From contig CBDDEH010000004.1 in assembly GCA_965226865.1 (NCBI GenBank), forward strand, positions 1,302,001 through 1,366,000: a DNA stretch of 64,000 nt, given 5' to 3'. Below are positions 51,520 through 60,116 of this stretch, in pieces. The position numbers and the translations under genes were made by a program. The notes under the pieces were generated by a model. It ran no database searches, had not been told where the DNA came from, and saw nothing but the letters and a program-made list of their open reading frames with translations. Every line of letters begins with the position of its first letter. Positions within the stretch are counted from its first letter, which is position 1. This DNA comes from CBDDEH01 sp965226865. Its GTDB lineage: Bacteria > Chloroflexota > Dehalococcoidia > Lucifugimonadales > JAGWBF01.

Positions 51520-52515
51520 ATGCATAAACGATGGCTGCTGGCGTTGGTGTACCTGACGGCTACTCTGGCGGTCGCGGTGGCCTGCGGGGGCGACGACGAC
51601 AAAACCAAGGTGAGCCTCGCCCTCGACTGGTACCCCAACTCAAACCACGTTGGCCTGTTCATCGCCCAGGAGAAGGGCTATTTCGAGGAAGAGGGCCTGG
51701 AAGTCAACATGTACACCCCGGTCGACCCTTCCACGGTGCTACAGACCGTGGGTGCCGGGTCCGACGACTTCGGCATCAGCTACCAGCCCGACGTACTGCT
51801 GGCGCGAGGACAGGAAGTGCCGGTGGTCTCCGTGGTAGCGATGGTGCAACATCCACTGAACTCAGTCATGACGTTGACCGAGTCGGGCATTTCCACGCCA
51901 AGAGACCTGGTAGGCAAGAAGATAGGGTACCCGGGCATCCCCACCAACGAGCCGTTACTGGACACGATGCTGAAGGCAGACGGCGCGCGCGGGTTGGAGG
52001 ACGTCGAGCTGGTAAACGTGGGCTTCGACCTGGTCCCGGCTCTTATCGGCAAACGCGTGGACGCCATCGTTGGGGCCTACTGGACCCACGAATCGATACT
52101 GGCCGAGAACCAGGGCTATCCGGTGGAAGTCATGCGCATGGAAGAGTGGGGCGTTCCCGACTACTACGAGCTGGTGGTTGTGACCAGCGAGAAGATGCTG
52201 AAAGACGACCCCGACGTGGTGGAGAAGTTCGTCAGAGCCCTGAGCCGCGGCTACCTGGACGCCGCGGCGGATACCCAGAAGGCGGTGGACACGCTGCTGG
52301 CCGGCACCAGGGAAGAGGTTGACGAAGCTATCGAACGCCCCGGTGTTGACCTGGTGGCCCCTATGTGGTTCGCGGGCACGGCAGCCTTCGGATGGCAAGA
52401 GGACCAGCGCTGGATGGAGTTTACCCGGTGGATGCAGGACAACGGCCTCCTGGCTGAGAGCATCGACCATGCCGACGCCTTCACCAACAGCTTCGTCGAG
52501 AAAGTGGCCCGATAG
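51520..52515 (+). CDS. NMT1/THI5-like substrate-binding lipoprotein
   Basis: About 331 residues. The lipoprotein signal ends AVAVACGG (Cys22). The mature part reads VSLALDWYPNSNHVGLFIAQ, the NMT1/THI5-like signature, then YFEEEGLEVNMYTPVDPSTV. In the TPP-controlled operon it most likely binds a pyrimidine precursor of thiamine (such as formylaminopyrimidine) for the permease. The ATG at 51520 has AAGGGGG upstream. Confidence 0.9.
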   Translation: MHKRWLLALVYLTATLAVAVACGGDDDKTKVSLALDWYPNSNHVGLFIAQEKGYFEEEGLEVNMYTPVDPSTVLQTVGAGSDDFGISYQPDVLLARGQEVPVVSVVAMVQHPLNSVMTLTESGISTPRDLVGKKIGYPGIPTNEPLLDTMLKADGARGLEDVELVNVGFDLVPALIGKRVDAIVGAYWTHESILAENQGYPVEVMRMEEWGVPDYYELVVVTSEKMLKDDPDVVEKFVRALSRGYLDAAADTQKAVDTLLAGTREEVDEAIERPGVDLVAPMWFAGTAAFGWQEDQRWMEFTRWMQDNGLLAESIDHADAFTNSFVEKVAR

Positions 52516-52519
52516 CTCT

Positions 52520-53176
52520 ATGAGCTTGAGCGAAGAGCTTCGGGAAAGCGTGGGACCGCTGTGGGAAAAGACAGTGTCCCACCCCTTCGTCATGGAGCTG
52601 GGCGACGGCACCCTGCCCGCGGAGAAATGGCGGGTCTACTTCCAGCAAGACCATCTGTTCCTCAACCACTGGATCGCGCTGATGTCCGCCGGCGTTGTGA
52701 AGGCTCCCGACTTCGCCCACGCCCGCCCGCTGGCGGCTTTCATCCACGGTGCTTTGCAGGGTGAGGAAGGGCTGTTTCAGACCTACTTCAGGGAGGAGGG
52801 TCTGAGCCAGGAAGAAGTCAAAGGCCTCAAACACCTTCCCACTGCCTCGGGCCAGGGCTCGTTCCTGCGGAGACAGGCCACCGAGGGCTCCTTCGCGGAG
52901 ATCATTACGGTTCTTCTTGGCATCGAATGGCCGTACCTGGAATGGGCTCAGCGTCTGGCCGCTGCGGGGAAGCGTCCCGAAAACAAATACTACCAGACCT
53001 GGATAGACATCCACGTCAGCAAGGAAATGGAAGACTTCGTTACCTGGATGCGCGGCGTCGTGGACAACTCCCAGATATTCCACACCGAGCGGCTGAAGGA
53101 GCTCTTTCTAGCCACGATCAGGTACGAGTACATGTTCTGGGAGATGGCGTACAGGGGAGAGCGATGGCCGGAGTAG
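52520..53176 (+). CDS. tenA: TenA-family thiaminase II-like protein
   Basis: 218 residues. The all-helical TenA fold begins LWEKTVSHPFVMELGDGTLP and FQQDHLFLNHW. The segment where class C enzymes have an active-site Cys reads FAEIITVLLGIEWPYLEWA, without Cys; this fits the Glu-dependent TenA_E branch. In salvage operons TenA hydrolyses aminopyrimidine precursors to HMP. It follows the binding protein by 4 bp and overlaps thiD. Confidence 0.88.
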   Translation: MSLSEELRESVGPLWEKTVSHPFVMELGDGTLPAEKWRVYFQQDHLFLNHWIALMSAGVVKAPDFAHARPLAAFIHGALQGEEGLFQTYFREEGLSQEEVKGLKHLPTASGQGSFLRRQATEGSFAEIITVLLGIEWPYLEWAQRLAAAGKRPENKYYQTWIDIHVSKEMEDFVTWMRGVVDNSQIFHTERLKELFLATIRYEYMFWEMAYRGERWPE

Positions 53177-53964
53177 ACCAGGTTCCAAGAGTCCTCACCA
53201 TCGCGGGCTCCGACTCAGGGGCCGGGGCAGGCATCCAGGCCGACCTGAAGACTTTCGCCGCCCTTGGGGTATACGGCACGTCGGTGATAACGGCCGTGAC
53301 TGCCCAGAACACGGTTGGCGTGACCGGCGTGCACGAGATTCCGGTAGATATAGTGGCCGGCCAGATCGAGGCGGTGCTGGACGACATCGGCGCAGACGCC
53401 GTGAAGACTGGCATGCTCTCTAGCAGCGACATCATCCAGACCGTGGTCCGGGAGCTTAACCACTTCCGCGTGGACAAGGTTGTTGTCGATCCTGTCATGG
53501 TGGCCAAGAGCGGCGACAGGCTGCTCAGGGAGGACGCAATAGACGCCTTGCGGCGAGACCTGCTACCTATAGCCAGGGTCGTCACTCCCAACATACCGGA
53601 GGCGGAGACGCTGGCGGACATGAAAATCCGGACCCGGGACGACGCCCGAGTCGCCGCCGAGAAGATCTTCCACATGGGGGCGAAAGCCGTGGTCGTGAAA
53701 GGCGGGCATCTGGAGGGGCCGGCGGTGGACCTGCTCTACGACGGGGAGGAGTTCCTGGAGATGGAGGAGCCCCGGGTCGATACGAAGAACACCCACGGTA
53801 CTGGTTGCACCTTCGCCTCGGCCATCGCGGCCGAGCTGGCCAAAGGAGCCGGAGTGGCGGATGCCGTAGCCAGGGCGAAGGAGTACGTCACCGGAACCCT
53901 GAAGCACTCCTACGCCCTGGGCCAAGGCCACGGCCCCCTGAACCACTTTCATAAGTCAAGGTGA
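53164..53964 (+). CDS. thiD: Hydroxymethylpyrimidine/phosphomethylpyrimidine kinase
   Basis: About 266 residues. Ribokinase-like enzyme phosphorylating HMP and HMP-P. Motifs: VLTIAGSDSGAGAGIQADLK, TVGVTGVHEIP, DPVMVAKSGDRLL, and the C-terminal THGTGCTFASAIAAELAKG with the catalytic Asp neighbourhood. The ATG overlaps the tenA end by 13 bp. A longer frame from 52927 is not used. Confidence 0.94.
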   Translation: MAGVDQVPRVLTIAGSDSGAGAGIQADLKTFAALGVYGTSVITAVTAQNTVGVTGVHEIPVDIVAGQIEAVLDDIGADAVKTGMLSSSDIIQTVVRELNHFRVDKVVVDPVMVAKSGDRLLREDAIDALRRDLLPIARVVTPNIPEAETLADMKIRTRDDARVAAEKIFHMGAKAVVVKGGHLEGPAVDLLYDGEEFLEMEEPRVDTKNTHGTGCTFASAIAAELAKGAGVADAVARAKEYVTGTLKHSYALGQGHGPLNHFHKSR

Positions 53965-54741
53965 TTGGTTCTGTTGCTCCAGCCCCAGCAGCCCTGTCAG
54001 GTTGGCGGTGGTGGTGGCAGCGACCTCTTCGACGGGGATGCCCTTCAACTCGGCTAGCTTCGTGGCCACCTCGTTAACGTGACGGGGCTCGGTCCAGTTG
54101 TGCCGGTGCTTCTTGAAGGGCTGTGGGGCGGCGTCGGTCTCCAGCACGATGTTCTCAAGGGGCAGCCCGGCGGCGACCTCCTGGAGCTCCGGGAGGCGTA
54201 GCAGAGGCCGGGCCAGGGATATGAAGAACCTCAGGTCTATAGCTTCTTTGGCTGTGGCCTCGTCCCCTTGGAAGTAGTGCATCACTCCTCTCACCTCGTC
54301 CGCCCCCTCTTCCCGGAGGGTACGCAGCACCTCGGGGTGGGACTCCCTGGAGTGGAAGATGACTGGCAGACCCAGCTCTTTTGCCAGCCTTATCTGCTGT
54401 CTGAAGGCCTGGTCCTGCAGGCTCCTGTCAGGCGAGGTGGGCTGAAAGTCCAGGCCGATCTCGCTGATGCAAACCACCTTGGGATCGCTTGCCGCCAGGG
54501 ACCTCAGCTTGCCGTAAACTTCATCGTCGACCGGGCCTGTGATGTCCATGGGGTGGATGCCCACGCCCGCGTAGCACGGCTTGTGCCCTCGCGCCAGCCC
54601 GACGCAGACTTCAGAGGAATCGACGGTCGTGCCGGCGCAGATGATGAAGCCGACCTAGGCCTGGTCTGCCCGCTCCAGAATCTCCGGAATCTCTGTGGAT
54701 GGGTACTGGTCCAGATGGGTATGAGAATCAGCGAGTATCAC
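53956..54741 (-). CDS. TatD-family hydrolase with an in-frame TAG
   Basis: The complete reading frame starts at GTG 54741 (MILADSHTHLDQYPS) and is interrupted by one TAG at codon 29 (54655-54657), in RADQA-stop-VGFIICAG. Beyond it the frame is intact: GVGIHPMDIT, EIGLDFQP, HSRESHPEVL and LETDAAPQPF supply the metal ligands. TatD proteins are metal-dependent DNases/hydrolases. A single substitution or sequencing error could explain the stop; translation from ATG 54564 would lose the first His pair. UAG is used as an ordinary stop elsewhere in the window. Confidence 0.75.
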
Positions 54742-54808
54742 CTCTAAATACCTCTATGCGAGCCTGTAAACCTTACTCTATACTACCCTTTGGAGGCGGA
54801 GCAAGGAC

Positions 54809-55855
54809 TTGACGTTACTGGCGGACGGCCTGATAACCACAACCAGGTCTTTAAAGCACTGGATTTGGGACACCCATGCCCGAATCGTCCTCGGCGCGGC
54901 AATCAGCTTGGGGCTGGGCTGGCTGACCATAAGGGGTCTGGACTGGGGGCTGGTGGTGGACCAGTTCCAGGAGTTCCCCATAGGTTGGGCGCTGGCGTCC
55001 CTGGCCCTGATGGTGCTGGCCAATTTCGTCAAGGCATATCGCTGGCAGCGGCTCTTTGTCCGCCACAAGATGCCGTTGATGCAGCTTTTCCTGGTGCAGA
55101 ACGTCGGCATAGGGCTGAACAACCTGGTCCCGGTCAGGGTGGTCAGCGAGGGCGTTCAGTACGCCATGCTCACGATCAGGTACGGTGTCAAAGGCGGGGT
55201 CGCCATCGCTGCCCTGGCCGCCGAGCGTATCCTGGACCTGATCGTCACGGCCACCATATTGATGGCGGGTCTCACCCTCATCCCAGGAAAGGGTGATTTT
55301 CTCCCCTACGTAGTGGGAGCCTTCGTGGTCGCCATACTCTCTCTACTGGCCTTGCCAACGCTGGTCTGGCTTAGCAAACGCAGCTACCTGGGTAGATTCG
55401 CGGTAGTTATCACCATCGCGACCTTCCTGTTGGACCTGAGCAAGTCCAAGGGGGCGTTGGCCAGCTCCATACTGCTGACCCTTCTTTACTGGCTCCTGGT
55501 TGGGCTGTCCGCATGGGTCCTGGCTTATGGCATGGACCTGGGCATATCCCCATTCATAGCCACCCTCACTATCCTGGGCACGGTCTACTTCACGACGTCG
55601 CTGCCGGCGCTGCCCGCCGCGGTTGGCACCTTCGAGTTCGCCATCGTGTACGTCCTGAGGGTGTTCGATGTCTCTCAAGACATGGCCTTCAGCTACGGGG
55701 TTGTGATACACGCCATCCTATTCCTGCCTCCCATTGTCGTGGTCATGGCGGCCTTGTCCAATCTCGGTCTGGGTACCCTGAGGAAGCACCCAGCCGGGCA
55801 ATCCCAGGAGTTAGACCCATTGCCCGTCGGCTACCAGAAGGGTCTGACCAGATGA
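54809..55855 (+). CDS. Flippase-like / lysylphosphatidylglycerol-synthase TM-region protein
   Basis: 348 residues. About eight membrane helices of the UPF0104/YbhN (LPG_synthase_TM) family: SLALMVLANFVKAYRWQRLF, then LVQNVGIGLNNLVPVRVVSE, and LAAERILDLIVTATILM. The family includes lipid flippases and membrane parts of aminoacyl-lipid enzymes. Its stop overlaps the start of the peptide-binding lipoprotein. Confidence 0.85.
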   Translation: MTLLADGLITTTRSLKHWIWDTHARIVLGAAISLGLGWLTIRGLDWGLVVDQFQEFPIGWALASLALMVLANFVKAYRWQRLFVRHKMPLMQLFLVQNVGIGLNNLVPVRVVSEGVQYAMLTIRYGVKGGVAIAALAAERILDLIVTATILMAGLTLIPGKGDFLPYVVGAFVVAILSLLALPTLVWLSKRSYLGRFAVVITIATFLLDLSKSKGALASSILLTLLYWLLVGLSAWVLAYGMDLGISPFIATLTILGTVYFTTSLPALPAAVGTFEFAIVYVLRVFDVSQDMAFSYGVVIHAILFLPPIVVVMAALSNLGLGTLRKHPAGQSQELDPLPVGYQKGLTR

Positions 55856-57648
55856 GACTGGCGCCACACTTAGCCTTACTGGCCTCTCTCGTAGCATTGA
55901 TGGTCCTAGCCGCATGCAATTCCGACGGCCCCACGAATATACCCACCTTCACACCGACACCAACTCCCACGCCAACTCCCACGCCAACGCCTACTCCGAC
56001 ACCCACGCCCACGGCCACGCCGCCACCCACGAACACACCCCCTCCAACGCCCACGCCCACTATCACACCCGTGCCGACTCCAACAAGCACACCGGTGCCG
56101 ACGCCTACTCCCGTGGTATTCCCGCCGCCCGATGGAAAGTTTGGTGGCAGGTTGAGCACAACAGTAGTATCCAACATACCCCACCGAGACGTGCACCAGG
56201 AGATCCAGGAGACCCTCACCGCGCTGGGGCCAGGTATCGTCTACAGCCGCCTTCTGCGGCTTCGTTCGGGGCCTGAAGAGGAGCTTCCCCAACCGAACCT
56301 GCTCGTCGAGTGCGAGCTTTGCGAAGGCTGGGAGGTGGTGGACAGATTCACCTACCGTTTCAAGATCAGAGAGGGAGTCCGCTGGCAGAACCTCTCGCCA
56401 GTTAACGGGCGCGAGTTGACCGCCGACGACATAGTCTATAGCTACGAGCGGCAGCGCACGCCGGGCTGGGCCAACGCTCCCCTGCTGCAGAACATCGAGG
56501 CCATAGAGGCGGAGGGGCCCTACACCCTCAAAATAACCCTCAGTCCCACCTTCCCTGATGCTGACTTCCTGGTAAGCCTGGCCGACGGTCATACTAAGGT
56601 GGTTGCCAGAGAGGCCGTGGAAGTTGAGGGCGATCTCAAGACCGGACCGGTCGTCGGAAGCGGGCCCTGGATATGGCGGAGTAGCGATGAAAACGTCGGC
56701 TCGGTCTTCTCGAAGAACCCGGACTATTTCGAAGAGGGACTGCCCTTCCTGGATGAGTTCAGAACGGTGGTGATCAAAGCCGGGGAGGATGTCCAGTTGG
56801 CCGCCTTCGTCACCGGCGAAGTGGACGTCTACCGCGTTTCCCCATCGAAATGGGACCAGCTCAACCAGTCCGGTAAGGAGTTCGACAGCTTCATATCCAG
56901 GCAGGCGGGGTCCGGGCTCATCCTAGCCATGAACGTCGCCCGGCCGCCCTTCGACAACCTGGACGTTAGGAAGGCTGTGCTGAGGGCGATGGACCCCTTC
57001 AACTACGTGGACAGCATATGGAATGCCCAGGGCTTCGTCAGTCTGGGGATACCTGTGGTTCAGAACGAGTGGCTTCTGCCACGGGATGTGCTGAGGAGTC
57101 AGTATTTCGCTGACCCGGGGGATGCGAGGGACATACTGGAAAACACCGGACTTCAGCTACCGATCAGGTTCGACCTCACCGTAGGCGACTTCGGTAACAT
57201 ATACCTGGACCAGGCAAGGCGGATAGAGGAAGACCTCAGGTCCGTGGGCTTCGATCCGCTCTTGAGGGTCCTGAATCCGTCCCAGTACACCGACACGGTC
57301 TGGAGGGACAGGGCCTACCAGCTATCTATCGGAGTCCTGCCTCCCACGTCGACGACCAATAGCTTCCTGTTCGCCATCCTCCACGCTACCTTCGGGCGCT
57401 GGAACGTCATCAACCATTCCGACTTGCTGCTGGACGCTTTCATTCAGGCCCAGGCGGTGGAAGACAACCCTGAATTCAGGGCCGAGGTAATGAGGGAGCT
57501 GCAGGAGTACATCCTCGATCAGGCGTACATGTTCAGCCCGGTCACCAGCGGATCGAGGTGGGTGTTCAGGCCAGAAGTACGCGGGTTCCATCCTAATACC
57601 GCCGCCTCCGAGTACTTCTACTGGGCCAAGACCTGGCTGGAAGACTAA
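55852..57648 (+). CDS. Peptide/nickel-type ABC substrate-binding lipoprotein with Pro-Thr linker
   Basis: About 598 residues. The lipobox ends VLAAC (Cys22). Then comes a linker of about 60 residues of TPTP repeats, which should space the domain away from the membrane. The SBP_bac_5 domain follows: DRFTYRFKIREGVRWQN, LTADDIVYSYERQRTPGWA, and RWVFRPEVRGFHPNT near the end. No permease or ATPase genes are beside it; the ligand is unknown. The Pro-Thr linker also appears in the lipoprotein at 12310. Confidence 0.88.
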   Translation: MRLAPHLALLASLVALMVLAACNSDGPTNIPTFTPTPTPTPTPTPTPTPTPTPTATPPPTNTPPPTPTPTITPVPTPTSTPVPTPTPVVFPPPDGKFGGRLSTTVVSNIPHRDVHQEIQETLTALGPGIVYSRLLRLRSGPEEELPQPNLLVECELCEGWEVVDRFTYRFKIREGVRWQNLSPVNGRELTADDIVYSYERQRTPGWANAPLLQNIEAIEAEGPYTLKITLSPTFPDADFLVSLADGHTKVVAREAVEVEGDLKTGPVVGSGPWIWRSSDENVGSVFSKNPDYFEEGLPFLDEFRTVVIKAGEDVQLAAFVTGEVDVYRVSPSKWDQLNQSGKEFDSFISRQAGSGLILAMNVARPPFDNLDVRKAVLRAMDPFNYVDSIWNAQGFVSLGIPVVQNEWLLPRDVLRSQYFADPGDARDILENTGLQLPIRFDLTVGDFGNIYLDQARRIEEDLRSVGFDPLLRVLNPSQYTDTVWRDRAYQLSIGVLPPTSTTNSFLFAILHATFGRWNVINHSDLLLDAFIQAQAVEDNPEFRAEVMRELQEYILDQAYMFSPVTSGSRWVFRPEVRGFHPNTAASEYFYWAKTWLED

Positions 57649-57678
57649 GCTACTTCACACTTCGTCCTTCCAGGGAGG

Positions 57679-57817
57679 GCTCATAGTGAGTTTGTCGAAC
57701 CAGAGCGGACCATCTACCACCCTCCGATAGGATCAGTATGAGCGGACTCGTTGTCCTACTGCCACTCAGGGTTAGCCCCTTGCCACCGCTCATGGTGAGC
57801 TTGTCGAACCAGAGCGG
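57679..57817. repeat. Family A repeats downstream of the peptide-binding gene
   Basis: Copies at 57679-57708 and 57786-57817. The 70 bp from 57725 to 57794 are identical to 58128-58197, a direct duplication. The second copy holds the stop codon of the GIY-YIG gene (57790-57792). Confidence 0.8.
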
Positions 57818-58104
57818 TAGGACGAACCACGAGGCCTCGCCAATCGGTGTAGACGATCCCAATTCATACTGATTAACGCTTCCTTCTTGCGCCTTGACCA
57901 CCCTTTGATTTGCCGTTCTCTTTCAAAGGCTTCTTGACGTGACGGGAAATCTTGAATGAGCACCAACCGAACGGGCCGTCGGCTCTTGGTATAACTGGCT
58001 ATCTGACCCGTTTCATGGGCCACAACTCTCGATTCTAGGTTGTCTGTATGACCAGTATAGTAGGAGCCATCTGAACATTTAAGGATGTAAACATAGAAGC
58101 TCAT
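57790..58104 (-). CDS. GIY-YIG nuclease family protein
   Basis: 104 residues. The signature is FYVYILKCSDGSYYTGHTDN, with the conserved Arg and Glu in LESRVVAHETG and AFERERQIKGWSRRKKEALI. This is the YhbQ-like single-domain branch; its DNA substrate is unknown. The last nine residues, YRSGSTSSP, and the stop are encoded by a family A repeat. Confidence 0.9.
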   Translation of the reverse strand: MSFYVYILKCSDGSYYTGHTDNLESRVVAHETGQIASYTKSRRPVRLVLIQDFPSRQEAFERERQIKGWSRRKKEALISMNWDRLHRLARPRGSSYRSGSTSSP

Positions 58105-58127
58105 TCCGTTTCTTGATTCTCATACTT

Positions 58128-58333
58128 CGATAGGATCAGTATGAGCGGACTCGTTGTCCTACTGCCACTCAGGGTTAGCCCCTTGCCACCGCTCATGATG
58201 ACCCCTATACCGCTCATGGTGAGCTTGTCGAACCAGAGCGGACCATCTGCCACCCTCCGACAGGATCAGCGGACTGAATGACACTGCCAACACCGCTCAT
58301 GGTGATCCGCCTGAGGCGGACGAACCAGAGCGG
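58128..58333. repeat. Family A repeats and 70-bp direct duplication
   Basis: 58128-58197 repeats 57725-57794. Copies follow at 58210-58241 and 58293-58333; the latter carries an extra inner palindrome (GATCCGCCTGAGGCGGA). The stop codon of the SufU gene (58297-58299) lies in it. Confidence 0.8.
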
Positions 58334-58761
58334 TGTTGCTCGATGCCCTCCTCCAGCGTGGTCCAGGGCAGCAGCACGCACTTGATGCGTACCGGGAATT
58401 TACGTACGGCCTGGAAGGCCGCAAGCTCACCCTTCTCAGATATGGGGAGGCCGTCCATCAGCCGCCGAAACAACTCGGCCAGGTCCTGTGCTTCTTCGAT
58501 GGTCCGCCCTTTGAGCAGGTCGGTCATCATCGAAGCGGAAGCCCTGCTTATGGAGCACCCTTCCCCGTAAAAGCTGGCTTCTTCGACCACGCCGTCTGTG
58601 AGCTTTAGCTGGAGCACCACCCGGTCGCCGCAGAAGGGGTTGTACCCCTCGTGCTCGACGTCGGGGCTGGCGATCTTGACCTTCTTGCCCGCGTTACGGT
58701 AGTGGTCGAGGATCGCATCGCGGTACAGGTCGTCGATTTCTTCGTAGGGGAACTCCTGCAT
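58297..58761 (-). CDS. sufU: SufU-type iron-sulfur scaffold protein
   Basis: About 154 residues. Three conserved cysteines of the SufU/IscU fold lie in GYNPFCGDRVVLQL, GEGCSISRASASMM and RIKCVLLPWTTLEEG. Accepts sulfur for Fe-S cluster assembly; no sufS lies next to it. The ATG at 58761 fits the family N-terminus (MQEFPYEEIDDLYRDAI); the frame extends further upstream. The final residues HRSGSSASGGSP and the stop are repeat-encoded. Confidence 0.88.
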   Translation of the reverse strand: MQEFPYEEIDDLYRDAILDHYRNAGKKVKIASPDVEHEGYNPFCGDRVVLQLKLTDGVVEEASFYGEGCSISRASASMMTDLLKGRTIEEAQDLAELFRRLMDGLPISEKGELAAFQAVRKFPVRIKCVLLPWTTLEEGIEQHRSGSSASGGSP

Positions 58762-58816
58762 ATCCGCCGTAAGTTTTGTCACGTGCTTTGTAGTCCTCAG
58801 GTAAGCAATACGAACC

Positions 58817-59965
58817 CTAGGCGCCGATGCTGACCAGGTCGAAGAGGGGAGCGGCCGGGCCCGGTCTGCGTTTGGCATCTACGTAGCTCTTCTCGGCCCG
58901 CAGCAACTGGCAGCCCACGTTCCAGGCCCGGTCCGAGTTCTTCATCAGCGTGTAGGCCAGCCTGGGGAACATCACCCCGATCCTGGTCATGGTCCTGGCC
59001 ACCTTCAGCTCAGGCATGATGTCACGGTCGGTGAGCCGTTCGTATTCGGTGAGGTCGGGCGCCTCGCCTCCAAGGAAGTCGCGTACTACAGGCGCGGCAG
59101 TCTAGGCGCTCCGGATGGCGTAGTAAATGCCCTCGCCGGTCCAGAAATCCACCAGACCGGCAGCGTCTCCTACGAGAAGGGCGTTGCCCTTTTGAATCGG
59201 CTCGCCCTTCTTGCGCCTGGGGATCTTGTGACCCCTCGTCAGCCGCTGCTGATAGCTACCCAACTGAAGGTGCTTTAGATAACGGTCCAGCAATTGCTTC
59301 ATGTCGGGACTGGACCTGGCGAACCTCCCCACGCCGATGGAAAGATGGTCCTCCTTCGGAAATACCCACATGTACCCTCCTCGGAGGGTGCCATAATCAA
59401 TGCTGGCCGTGGTGGCCCACCTGTCCATGGACGAGGCTTCCGGATACACCTCGCTCTCCAGGCCGACGCCAATCTCCCTGCCGCGGTTCAGCCCTAGCTG
59501 GTGGGCGACCAGACTGTTGGCGCCGTCGGCCCCAACGAGTACCGAGGCAGCTAAGGTCTCCTTCTCGCTTGTAACCAGAGTTCCCTTATCGTTCTGGTCG
59601 ATCCGGCTGACCTTGAATTCGTCGATGAACTCAGCTCCGGCGGAAACAGCGCGGTCTACAAGCAGGGTGTCCAGCTTGTCCCGCATAGTCATGTAGGTGG
59701 TTGCCTGAGGAAAAGGCCTAGTGAAACCCCCTCGAAGCTTGTAGGTGATCCAGGCACTTTCGATTACCTGTTCCACTACGGGGGAAATGGGGAAGTCTAA
59801 GAGCCGAACGGCCCTTTCGTTGACGCCACCCCCTCAGGTTTTGTACCGCGGAAAGGGCTCCCTATCGACCAGCAGTGTCCTTACGCCCTGTCTAGCCAGC
59901 TCGTACGCAAGTATGCTGCCCGCTGGGCCCGCGCCGACGATTATCGTGTCGTACCTGTCGCCCAC
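58817..59965 (-). CDS. Geranylgeranyl-reductase-like flavoprotein with in-frame UGA (Sec) and UAG
   Basis: One 382-codon reading frame from GTG 59965 (GGGAGG nine bases upstream). The N-terminal FAD motif is DTIIVGAGPAGSILAYELAR. At codon 44 a TGA (59834-59836) stands where the family has Cys in K-x-C-GGG: the context reads FPRYKT-U-GGGVNERAVRLL. Further family motifs: VLVGADGANSLVAHQLGLN, GGYMWVFPKEDHLSIGVGRF and GDAAGLVDFWTGEGIYYAI. At codon 288 a TAG (59102-59104) interrupts IRSA-stop-TAAPVVRDFL, after which the frame continues to 58817. The UGA is probably selenocysteine; the UAG is probably a mutation or error. Reduces isoprenoid or similar double bonds. Confidence 0.7.
59799..59836 (-). 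other. Sec UGA codon with candidate SECIS hairpin (reductase gene)
   Basis: UGA at 59834-59836. On the mRNA, AAGGGCC (59816-59810) pairs with GGCUCUU (59805-59799), seven pairs including one G-U, around the loop GUUC. The loop begins 25 nt after the UGA and its first base is G. This fits the bacterial SECIS model, as for the UGSC gene. Confidence 0.55.
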
Positions 59966-60116
59966 CGCCGTCCACCTCCCGGCTATTATAGCGCCCCAGT
60001 CCGTACACTCGGAAGGTGGGGAGGAAACTACACAGGAACGGAAACTCTTGAGGCTATATGGGTTTGATGGTAACATGAACACTGTATTTCCAAGCCTCAA
60101 CTAAGGCGAATCCACT

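Noticed and set aside
54655..54657. TAG read as pyrrolysine
   Set aside because: UAG serves as a normal stop in this window, no pyl genes are visible, and the position is not known for pyrrolysine.
55743..56219. Minus-strand ORF with long Gly-Val repeats
   Set aside because: Antisense reading of the Pro-Thr linker codons; the same happens at 12237-12566.
57679..58333. Possible CRISPR array
   Set aside because: Repeats are palindromic, unevenly spaced, mixed in orientation and lie between or within genes; no cas genes.
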